Positions 45,392-58,100 of a stretch of 64,000 nucleotides of DNA are shown piece by piece. The notes beneath the pieces are model-generated. The model was not told the DNA's origin and ran no database searches. It saw only the letters and a list, made by a program, of their open reading frames with translations. Within the stretch, counting starts at the first letter, position 1. Each line of letters begins with the position of its first letter. Source of the DNA: Bostrychus sinensis (lineage: Eukaryota > Chordata > Actinopteri > Gobiiformes > Eleotridae); NCBI GenBank assembly GCA_020698575.1, contig CM036240.1, positions 23,097,711 through 23,161,710 of the forward strand. Reading direction: 5' to 3'. The position numbers were made by a program, and so were the translations under genes.

Positions 45392-48300
45392 CTGGGAGAA
45401 ACCACTCATTAACGCCCCGCATTCATTACACCTCTCAAGAACATCTGCAGTGCTGTGCACAGACTGACTTACCAGTGAGGTGATGCCCCCTGAAGTCCCT
45501 GTGGAACAATTCATGCCAGTCATCCCAGAAAGGATCACTGGAGACTAAAAGTAAAAGATTACAGAAAAAAATAAGAATGTAGCTCAGTTTAAGACAGTTA
45601 TGTGTATGTTGTAGTCAAAACTAGAACACAACTATGACCTAGAACAAAGACAATGGCAGATTTGAAAAGTGAAGGATGTGGCTAAGTTTGAAAAAAATAG
45701 GCTTTTCAATCAATCACTCAATCAAAAACTTAATAAAAAAGGTTCTGTTCTAAACGAGTCCTATATTCTTGAGCTAAACTCTGAGTATTTAAAACACCAA
45801 AAACATATAAAATTTGTTTATTTAAATGTGGCCAAAAGAGGAGAATTCCACAACTGCTGAGACATGGGCTACACTGAAGTAAGGAAGTAGGTATATATAA
45901 ACAAATAAGGAAATAAATGTTATAATAATAAAATAAATGCTTTTAAAACCTCTAAAGGGTAAACAAATTTGTGACTCTATTGGTTAGTGGTTAGTAATAG
46001 TAGTAGGTAGTAGTTGTAGTACTGGTAAAAAACTAAGATATAGATTAATAATGTAATAGAATAGTAATATTTCTAGTAGTAATAGCGTTAGTGTTATAGT
46101 GATAGCAGTAGTAGTGGCAATGGTAGAAGTAGTAGTGGCAATATAAATACTTTCTACCCAAGTAAACAAATGAAAAAATTAGTGCAAATACATTCTAAGA
46201 AAAATACCAGTTTATAAAGATTTTAATGGTGTTAGCTGTTCACTGACCCCATTAGGAGTCCTATATAACATCAAGCCTGTGTTCTTGCTCCTGTCTGCTT
46301 CGCCAAATTAAGGGTATGCTGACAGCTACATACTTTATAACAAAAACATCATTCAGTAACTTCACCTTTATCAGTTGAAAGTGTCGGAGAACTGTTGCCT
46401 GACGAGTGATCTCTTGGTTTGGATGAGAGTGAACTGCTGTCGCCGGGGTACTCGCACATCACATGGTTGGAGAAGATGGGTGAGTTGTTGTCGTAGGGAG
46501 ACACCTCTCCACTCGAAGCTTTCATAGAGTCATTGGATAAGCATCTGCCAGTCAGACACAAGTGCTCTTCTGGTCTAATAAGATCTGGATCTCTAAACAC
46601 AAAGATTTATTACTGGACTTTACTTTATTAAAAACCAGAGCCAATTTGTTACACTGAAAGTTGGATGGAATGAAAAACATGAATAACTTACGAATTCTGT
46701 GAGGCCTTCCTCCGCAGAAGATAATCCACAACATCAGGATCAGTTTCAAGCAAACTCTTCAGCACTTTATTCTGCAAGTCAGCTGGGACCTGAAAGGAGA
46801 GTTAAGATTTTATTTGAGGTGTTAAAACCCTGGATTTGTGTTTACTGTGATTTTATGACTAAACACAGCCACTGTTACAGGTGCACTGTGGAGAATTAAG
46901 TAGTAGTAAAATTCTATGTCTTCCCTGAATGCCTGAAATAAACTGCAAAATGGTCTTGTTGGAACCCTTATTTAGTTTGTCTGCTACAAATATGGCAGTG
47001 CATGGTAGTAGATGAAATTAACTAGTCTAGTTAAGACTAAGATATTTTTGTAAAATCAATAATGGAAAATAACAATAACAAGTGGTTAGTAATAGTAATA
47101 GGAATAGTATCAGCATTACTCATAGAAGTAATCGTAGTAATAGCAGAAGTGTTATTTTTATTAATAGTGGTAATAGAAGGACTAGTAGCAATTAGTACTT
47201 GAGCGCTTCAACTTAAGTAAACTTTAGATTCAGTGCTTTTTTTTAAATTTACTAGTTCTTCATCAATTTCTCCACAAAATGTTTGTTTGCTCATGTTAAT
47301 CAGCACTGAGGGAGCTAAAAGATAAAGACCAAATCTGATATAAGGATTATTAAGTAAGGACATAAAAAGGAAATATAAAACCTTGGAGAGAGCTTGTATA
47401 ATATAAACACTCACATTGTAATATAAGCTGTAAACAAAGTAGTAAGAATTTAACAGCACTTAAAAAACAACACTAATGATGCATTGTGAGTGTCTAATGG
47501 GCTTTTCGCCTTTTGGCATTGTTAATGAAGATTTTCAGAAGGTCTAGTAAAACGCAGCAGCACTTAAGATTCTATTTAAAGACATAAAAGGTAATGAAGA
47601 CGAGGAGTCTGACCTTGCTCACTGTCAATGCTTATGAACAAATGTCCGTATTTAAATATTCAGTATTCAGGTTTTTCACTTGGTATTCAGTGAATGGCCA
47701 GTTTACCAAATTAAATGTTAAAATGGTTTGAGAGTGAAAGAATTACATGGATTCACGGTTTTACTGTTTCATACTATGTTTTATAAATTATTCTATAAGC
47801 TTGGTAGTTATAGCCTATAAAGTTAATTTCACATTTCATTAGATGGTTCCACTGTGTTAAGCTTAGACACGAACTATAAACACATTTACACTGAGAGAAT
47901 ACAAATGACTAAGGCAGAGCTGAGTTTAAAAGTCTTCAGCCTGACATATATCACAGCATTTACAAGAGCACTTACCATAAATAGTGTGTCATATGTATCG
48001 ATCATCCTCTGAACAACACTGATGATGGCTGTGCTCTCCTCCACACGAGCCAAACTCTCTACCACGAACTCTTTGTCTGAACTTTTTTGCTTGTGTAAAA
48101 GGTTTGGTCCAAATATGGTCGCTAAATTGAGTGACGTCATCTTGTTTCCTGTTATCTAAACGGGGCAGAGAACAAAATTAAGACTAATTTATTTTGACAA
48201 TTGTGATTATCTTTGTTCATTGCTGATGTAGGAAATGATTTCAAAGAAGACATTATTTGAAAGGTAATTGAACTAAATTGCCCTTCGCTTTCAGTTTAAC

Positions 48301-49059
48301 AGCTTACACATTGAAGCTCCTTGGCACATGAGGTCACAATAATATTATAAGAGCCTTTGTAGAAGACAGGCTTCTTATTGTGCCCAGGAAAAGCTGGGAA
48401 TGTGTGCCTAACAAGTGTCTGCCACTATCAATAAGACTTGCAGTTACAAGCAGCTTGTGTTCAGAGACTACGTGTGCCCTGGTACAGTGTGTACGCTCTA
48501 GGACCGAGGCCAAGAATAAACTTTCATATCAGTGAGAAACTATTGTGATAGGTTATGATGATGTTAAATTTTAACACAAAAGACACACATTTTTTAACTT
48601 TAATGCTATTGATTAAAAGATGTTTGCAATGTTAGCTCTCAAATGTTTAATTGTTGACAAGTTTTTGGACTATTCCTGTTTGATTTTGGGGGATTTTGGA
48701 CCACTTCTTTGTTGCATAGGTCTCCAGGTCCTTGATGTTAGAAGGCTTCCTTGCCATTACTCTGCTCTTCAGTTAGCTCCAGAAATTCACATATGGATAA
48801 TTCAAGTCTGGACTCTGGCTTGACCAGATCAGGTTGTTCCTGCCAACCATTTCTTCACCACTTTGGATATTTTGGGTCCTTGTCCTGGGCCAGGGTATGA
48901 ATAATTGTGGGCTTAACTCTAGCTGTTTATTAATAGTGATACCCTTTTAGTAATTAGAAGTATATAATATGTATGTCCCAAGTCTTATTTCAAGCTTCTC
49001 TTTAATAAATAGTAATAGGTATAATGAGTCCATTTATTTATTAAAGAATTGATTTGCAC

Positions 49060-49123
<64 letters not shown>

Positions 49124-52100
49124 TTTATGAATGCCTTGTTTTAAACAGCTTTGAAATGTCTAATTGTTGAAACAACAGATTTGGATAATTTAAGCTTCTT
49201 TACCTCCTGCCCCTCATTGTCCAGAGTGTCTTTGGAGTGTTTGGCCACTGTGGACAACAAGCAAAGGAGGCGCTGAAGTGTGTCACTGTTACAGGGAGGA
49301 AGTAGAAATATCAAGAGCTGCATGACTCTGTCCTGATCTGAATAATCCAGCACTGTGGAAAGAGAAGGAAATAAAAGAAATCATCAAAAAAACTATTAAG
49401 TAAAAATAAAGTTATAGTGAAGTTGTGTTACTCACGCATTGTGTTCACAAAGGCTGTATAAAGTTCTCTTGTCAGAAGGGGGTCTGGCATATCCCTGAGA
49501 AATTCTTTCAGCAAAGCAGCGACATCATGTACACTGTGCTCCTCGTCTAAATTGACCTCCCATCCTTGATCAAAGTCCTCACGAAGCTGAAGTAAAAGTA
49601 CAGGTATTCACCCAGAGATCAATAGTCAGTGGTTAAGAATGAAAAATATGTTTTCCAGATTGTCCTTGAAACCGTACCTGCCTTACTCTTTTTTTTGAGC
49701 TTCCAACGCGAAATATTCCCACAGTCTGCAGGCCTAGGTAAAGATGGAGAAACTTGAGTGTTAAAGTTCAGGCCAATACTTTTTTCCCCATTTTCCTGTT
49801 CTTTTAAACTCAAAGATAAAGTGTACCATATTTTTCTAGGTGTTGGCAGCAAAGATCAACCACTCTGGGCACCTGTCTGTAAATTGGGTTGAGGCTCAGC
49901 TTTTTGTCATGGCGCTTCTTTCTCTTGTCAGCCGCCTCCACAGGCAGAGACAGCTGGAGGGCCTCCAGGAGCCGCGACTGGTTATCATCAAGGTCAGTGA
50001 TGCAATCCACAGACACTCCACCCTGTCAATAGAGGGGTGACAGCATTATAGTGAATGAATACACAGCTGGGGTTTTGAGTGACCACACCAGTTCCCTATG
50101 CTGAGTGGATGTCCAAAAAGGTCAAAGACAAATCAAGTGTGCAAATGTAATCAGACATATCACCCACTGCTTTATGACACAGTGCTGTGTTTTATTGATA
50201 AAAGTAGCCTACCCTTCTTCGTGTCCTTGGAGCGGGGTCCGGTGTGGAGCGCAAAGGAGACTCATTAGGGGTCTCGCACGTAGAGCTCAGAGACGAGTTG
50301 CTGCTGGAAAGGTCTTTGTTAGCCCTTTTGAAGTTGGATGTGAGGTGGAGAAAGGATAGCATCAATTCACTGGGGTCGCTGTGCTCCCCCCTCAAGGGAT
50401 CGTGTCGCTGCTTGTGTACTCGGTCATTGGCTATGACCTGTGACAGGGTAATACCAAACGCTTGGGGCGAAGTCTCTGTGTGAGCGAAAGGGCAGGAAGG
50501 TTTAAAGATCATGTAGTTACTGCTGGTCATTTGAGAGTTGTAAATTACAAATTAGCATGTACTACTTGAAATGCCACTTTTTACCCATTATTCAGATTGT
50601 GGCTGAACAAATTTGGAGGAAAAAATTGATTTGCAAATTCTTAAACCACTATTATGGTGATATGTAATGCAATTATTTTCCTTCTTCATAATTCCAGCCA
50701 ATACAATATTAGACAAGATAAATCAACTGGTGTTTCTTGTACATCTGGTCTATATACAGCAAATTTTATTCTATCCTGTGCACAATAACAATAAAGGCAT
50801 TGTAATTATCTTCTATATGCTATTAAGAAAATAGATATTGCATGAATTGCTATAAATGACAAGTCAAAACTATTTCTGTGAATCATTTTGTATTTAAATA
50901 CAGATAAAATGCAAGCAATATGCAGTAACACTGAATCTACAAGCTGTTCTTAAAAAATACTCCTTTGGTTAGTAACAGAAAAATAAACCACCAATTTTAA
51001 CCAGCAATTGTGGGATCTGCAGTTTTATAATACTGACCAAGAGGTTACTTGTTCAGCCCTAATTTAGATTCAAAGCTCTATCAATACAAGAAGTATTTAC
51101 CCTGTTTTGCAGTGCACACTCAATGCTCAGAGTCAAGAGCACATAGTTTTAGAAGTGACTTTGTAAACAAAAGAGCAAGAGAGGAAAGAGGGGGCTGGGT
51201 GAGGCAGAGGATAGGCCCGTAATGAATGAAACACCACTTAAGATTGTTTTTGTTATTTCCCCCAACTGCCTGTCTGACAGAAACATCACTTTCCTGCCAG
51301 ATTGTTGCAGTAGGCAGGGCAGCTCTGAGCCCCTCTGAGACATCTTTTACTGTGCTGGAGATTTAAATCGCTGAGGGGCTCAAATGTGGTGAATGTCTGC
51401 TTTGGTGATTTTATAGAGCCTTAGCCAAAAGGATCAAAGTGTCTTTCAAGTGTTAGAAGGTGGGCTAGGCTGCAAACTGGAAGTGGGAAGTTGTCTAGCA
51501 AAAGTCAGTAGCTCTACCAAAAGGGATATATGTCATACTATTTTTGGAAGGTCAGATGTCAAAACTTAGTACTTAATATGGAATTAGAATGCTTCCATTT
51601 ATTAAGGTCCAAAAAATCCTAGCCAAGTTACCTTTCTCTTTATTTTTCTCTTTGGATAATGAGTCCAACTTCTGCCTGAGGGACTTTTTATGCTTCTGGT
51701 CATCTGAAAAGACAAAGAAGAGTTTTATTATAATATGAGCTAAAGTTGGAAATGGTAAGAAATGCAGTGTACTGTGTAGTTGTTGACAACTGTGATGACA
51801 AAATAGATATACAGATACTTTATTTTTGTCTTAGACATTGTAAATATTTTAACTTACAAGATGTTACTGTGTCAATGCCTTTCTGTTTAGATACTGCGAC
51901 ACTGAAATGGCCAAGTTCACATGCAAAGTGTGAAATCCCAGAATCAAACATGCTGCAGCGCAGGAATTATGTTGCCTTGTAAAATCAATAAACAACTAAC
52001 ATCGGTGCATTTTAAACTAATAAAACAATGTTTGTTCTTTGGTAAATAACAATATGTAGGAAACATCAGATTTTTTCCTGAAATGGCCTAATAGCCTAGC

Positions 52101-55100
52101 TGGAACAGGCTGTGCGTGTGTGTGTCTGAGCAGTAGTACATTTGGGTATGGTGATGTGGCAGCCAAGGTCACAATCCTGAAGCAATCTCCTGAAGGCCAC
52201 ATCCTGCAGACGAACCCTCTCCAGCTCTGAGAGGCTTTGCAGTGGGACTGGCTTCAGGCCAACGCTTCGTCCTGACATGCTGTTCCAGGTGAAGTCATCC
52301 TGAAACACACAGATACAGAATAATGTATGAGATCATATCAAATGCATACTTTAATCAATGCCATGTCTTGTCATGAAATATCAGACCGCTAATTTGTATA
52401 TGATTTATGAGCAGTTACATAATCTACTAAATGATACAGAATGTTTACTGAAGTCACAGTTTAATTTTCAGTTTCTTAAATTATCCTATTTATTATCCTG
52501 TTAATAATCATGGAAATAAACTCTTCTGTAAAACCTTATTAAATCATATTAGATTTTATTTATTTTCTACTCCACTAAATTACTTGGAGCATTTCATTTA
52601 GCTTCACTCTTCACTTATTTCTGCATTATTCATCATCAGCAGAAAATGACAGCACACCTCATTAGGTTTCTTCATTGGTAAACACTGTTAGGGGCCACAC
52701 TTTCTGGGGGATAAGTACCAATAATGGAGCAAATCATCTGATGGGAAGGCCTTAACCCCTGAGCATCTTCCTGCTGGAGATTACAGTGCTTTGATCCAGT
52801 ACAGTCAAGCCAATCATATGAGCCATGTACCAAAGAGGCTTAGTAAGTCATTATCAGGATAAGGCTTACACTTAAATGGTTCACTCCCATTAAATGAGAA
52901 TTAGGACTTTGCCATAGCAACATACTTTTCAGTGTAAGTAGAGAAGTAGAGAAAATTACAGATTAAACACATACTGAGCTGTATGCGCTAGAATTTAGTG
53001 TAGGCGGTGGTCAGAATTTACTCAGCAAAAAATACATAATCATACATTCATTTTCTTTTTCCCATTAGCAGTCTGGAGCCTATTCCAGCAACTATGGGCC
53101 TAAGGCAGATTATACCCCAGACAGTAGCCAGCTTGTCGCAGGGCTGACACAGGCAGATAACCAATTTAGTGCAATTTAGAGTCATCAATTCACCTAACGC
53201 ATGTCTTTAGATAGTGGAAGAAAGTGGGAGCACCCGGAAAGAACCCAAAGTAATACAAAGAGGGGAAGGACAAGCAGACTCCACTCTATCATAAGTGGCT
53301 GCCCCTGAGGATCAAACCCAGGAGCTTCTTACTGATAGGCAGCAGTTTAAGCCACACTGCCACTGTGCACATGATCCAGTTCCATAAAACAAATAATGAA
53401 TTCTAGTAAGTTACATGGCACAAAATGCACAACAAAACACTACACACACACACACACAAATTACCAATCTATTGAGGCATGGCAATATTAAATGATATTA
53501 TAACAAGTGCTTTACTATACAAGACATCCTAGAGATTAATAAATAACATCTCTGTCTGTGTTAGAAAGACTCAGCATATTATTGTTAGCTAACTTGTAAC
53601 TTGTAGCATTCCACTTGCATGAGTATATATATGAGGGTGAGTTTGGTTACCACACTTTTTAGTGAGTCACTCCCACAAAACAAATTTATTGTTGTGTAAT
53701 TAGAAATGTACCGCAGTGATATTTAGTAAAAAAAATATTTCAAGTTGTACAAGTCTTTTAAAAACATACCACTTCTACACCCAATAAGAAATAATCAGGG
53801 AATTGTCATAACTTTTAAAAGTGGTATATATTTGAGATGAGATAATAGAAGTGGTCCACAAATGTGGATCAGTTATTTCAGCAGCCATTCAAAGGAAAAA
53901 AAGAAATACAATGTCAATATTTGAGGAAAAAAATCTAAATAGGCTACTGAGGGCTTCTTGTAATGCATGTCTAGCTAAAACTCATCCTTATTTTGCGGTT
54001 TCCTAATTCTTTTTGTTTCTTCTGCATTTTACCCTAGAAATAAACCTTACTTAAAATCCTCCCTCCTCTCTAAACATTTTTCTAGCTTCAAAAACTTTTA
54101 TATACGGTGAAGTCCGTTGCCTTGAGTAAGACCCCAGCAGACCTTAATTCAAAGCCGACAATACAAAGCATTGCACACAATGAGAGGAAACTTACAAGGT
54201 AGCTCATACAGAATAGGGAGATTGAACAGTCAGATTACACAAATCAAGCCCACTTGAACTGGATCCGGAGGGGTGATGCATATTCTTCAGAGTTCAGGAA
54301 ACTATTCAATGGAGCATTACAGAACTAACTTTACACCAGTGGTGGAAGAAGCTACATTGTTTTAATTAAGTAAAAGTACAGATATAGGAGCAAAAATTTA
54401 CTCAAGTAAAAGTAAAAATATCACATGAAAAATTCTTAAGTAAAAGTATAAAAGTACTTGCTGTCAAAATACTTTTGAGTAAAAAAGTATTTTGCACAGA
54501 TTCAAGAACTAATGAATATGTTTAATGTGACGGGTTTTGCTGAAAAACTGTGCTGTAAATGAATGATTAATCTGAGCAACAGAACTGAATCTGTAGGTGA
54601 GGTTTTTCTGAAGAGTACTACTTTACTGCATCTTTTATACTTATGTACTGTGTCTACAGTGACGACATGACAAAAACAAATGATTTTAAACCAAACCCAA
54701 ATTATGTTTTACTTCAAACCAATAAAAAAAATAGTGGAGTAAAAAGTACAGATACTTGCTCTAAAATGTAGTGAAGTAAAAGTACCCCTTGTAAAATGTA
54801 CCACTGCTTTACACAAGTGACGCACACTCATAGCCTAAATAAAACCTATATATTGCACATGTTTATTGGATATGTTGTATAAAATTAAATACATTATTTT
54901 TTAGAATTTTTTAAAGACTAAAACAATACTACAAAACAATGTGTTGTATTATAGAATATGAATAACGCGCATTTAGATTACCACACCCTCAAATATACTT
55001 TTTCAATAACCCGGTTTTTTTCTAGTTACTTTTTTAAACATGGACAAAGGAAAATAGGGGGGGAAAGTGGATGAACGGAACAAGCCACCGGAAGCAGCAG

Positions 55101-58100
55101 TTACTTACACGATAGGAAAAGTTTCGCAAGTAAAGAGGTTGCCCCATGTCGCCCCAGTCTCCAGTCGCCACGGTCCTCAAGTCACCTCTCCCAACTTCAG
55201 ACCAATTACCCAGAATGCATCCTACCCCAGCGGCTCCAGCGCACAGAGTCCAGCAGAACTACTCCGGGGAGTGATTAACATGACGGCGAGACGGAGCCCT
55301 ATGAATAACATTACCGCTGGTACTGATAAATGGTTTGGGAGGGGTTTGGCGGGAGGGGTCAGGAGCCGCAGTGCCAGGTCACGAGTGAACAAAGAGACTT
55401 ATGAACACGAGCGTATCCTTTTACCTGATGCTACCTGTGGATGCTAATCTTAGAAATGTCTATGATGCTAATGCGCATGGCTGAGCAGTGTTAGAAGCGC
55501 TCAAATTAGTAAGAGGCTACAAAATAGTCCAGGTAACACGTGCAATTAAAGTGTTAAAGTGTTTTAGTATATTTGCCTAAATTTTGCCTAAAAGAGCCAA
55601 TCAATTTGTCTTAAAAGCGGCAGACTATAAACTACCAACAATCCTTTTCCACTTAAAAAAAAGGGTAATTGTTACATTTACTACATTTTTTTCCATTTTT
55701 ATGCGGGGAAAGGCAAAATGAATAGTACTTTACAAATGAAAATTATAGTCATTGAGATTTAAGAAGTCCAACATGTGAATAATGTCATTTGAGGTATTCT
55801 GTAATTTGTGTAATTCCACAAAGCAATAGTGAGTCATTGCATGATTGATGGTGCACAGACTTTTCTTTGCTGCTTTCAAGAACCAAAAGTAAACTATCCT
55901 CTGTGCTAATACCCTACATTTAGTATCCATATGTTATACTCACTCTAACATTTATATAGGTTATATGCAGTATTTTTGGGGTGGACTGTATCTGCAGTCC
56001 TCCCTCCAACATTTGGGTAGCTATCCTTCCTGGGAAGCTCAAATGAGCATGTTTAACAAGTGCACAAAGTACAGTGGTGGTAAACAGGAAGCATGCAGAA
56101 AACAAATCATTTTGAAGACAGTGGAGGGTGGAGGACTCCTCATTCACTTGAGACTTGGGTGAAGAATTTTAGTTCAAGAATAAAACCCAAAAGTCCCTAC
56201 AGTTGGAAAAATAGGCCTGAAGTAATGCGCTTTAACTGTGCTAGTAGCTAAGGATTTCCTGATTTTATAGCAGAGGGACATGTCAATCATTCAAGATGAA
56301 ATATTCTTTAATGTTTAGTTAACACTAACAAGCTATAGCATATCATTGGATTTTATAATACACATACAATTTTTATACCTCCTGTTACTTTACCTTTAAC
56401 AGCCAAAGTGTGTTTTAAAGGGCTTGATGGAAAAGACATACATTCTATACACATAGGGTATATATATAGATTTTGAGTTTAGCTTCTCGCTAAATGGCTA
56501 ATAAATAAAATTGTACTCATTACCCCCTTGTTGAATGTTATTACCAATCTATTTCAAGTCTTATGTAACAACTAATGGAAAGAGTCTGGATTGAATTTAA
56601 GAATCATCCACCTGCATTTAACAAAATTAATTTTCTTGAGTGAAATCCATGTGGCTTTGCAAAATAAGCACTTTGCTGAGTGTTTTCAGCCCTTCAGGCT
56701 GTTTTTCCTCCATGGAGCTCTGAAGAATGCCAGTGACATTTAGCCCTAACAAGACAACAGTACCTGTCAACTATTGCTCTCTCTACATCATCAGATGTTC
56801 AGCAAGAGAAACAAACACCTATGCAATGCAGAAGAGAATCGGGTAACGGCTTGGATGGCTTTCATGGGATGACTCATTGGAAAAACACGAAACGGAGTTT
56901 TCACAATATTGGGCGCACACTGTTTAATTTAGACTTTGTTTTCTAGACGTGGTTACATGAGATTCCAAAATATAAAGCATTGGAGAATACACTGATGTAA
57001 ACTAAGTAGGCCATACAGCGTAGGTAGTTACGTAACTGTGTAAAGACTTGTGATGGTGAGTTCCCAGTGTCAATGCTCAACAGTGACTTATAGATCTGAA
57101 CTCTATTGTGTATTCTTTTATTATCAGGCTCAGAGTGGATGCTCTGCAGTGGCCAGCATGTTTTGTGTCTTGCCATGCACACGGTCATTCTCCTGTGGGA
57201 AGAAGTATGTGCCTGAGGAACTGTAGCCAAGGATCAGGTCATGCTGCTCAACTGTGAGAAATAAGAGTGGAGGCTTTCTTCATGTAAACCAGATGTCCCT
57301 GTTTTCCATCCCAGCTCACCCCAGACCCCAGTGAGTACACCTCTAATAGAGTGCAGTGTTCAGCCTATGGAAGGTATAAGGTTATTTAAAACACACTACA
57401 ACCCTGAGCATGCATATCCTTTTAAACAGTGAAATTATTATTTTGTACATTTCACAAATAAACTGTGAAAAGCAGTGGTGGAAGGTATTTAGGTACATTT
57501 GCAAAGAGATTTTTTATGAATGTTGTTAAAAGTATATTTTACATTTACTTAGAAGCAACAGTATTAAATATATGCAGTAATATTTGGAATTGCAGCAGCA
57601 GTAGTAGTAGTAACATTTTAAAACATTTTGCACTATTGCACCATTGTCTACATGCTTTTTAACAAGCCTATACAACCCAGCCCCACCAAGATCTGCACAA
57701 GGTGACACTTTGCATTGAAGGATATCCCATGATCCTATCTACAGCAACGGTACGCTTTGTGATTTACGCTCCACTAGGCATATTTTGGAAAGAACTCAAA
57801 AAGTCAGAGTATTCCAAGAGTTGCATAACTTGTATAAGAGTCCTATAGTGTACAGCTGGCTTCAGGACTGAGTGGACGTGCAGCAGTATAGCATGCAAAA
57901 AGGGAATTCAGTGTGAACCTTAGCTGACTTATGTTCTTGCCATGATCTCATACCCAAAATGTCATTACAATACAAGCTGGTGTCTTGAAGTTGGCATTGC
58001 TCGCAGTCAGGCGCTTGCTTCTGCTGTCAGTGAAAGTTGTCATGTGAGTGTCCTGGAAGAATCTCACACCTTCACCTTTGAGCATAGATTTGGCTGTGGT

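Noticed and set aside
55067..55447. 126-codon plus-strand open frame
   Set aside because: It overlaps the GC-rich exon 1b/promoter patch of arhgap6 on the other strand. Its composition is not protein-like and it has no splice context.
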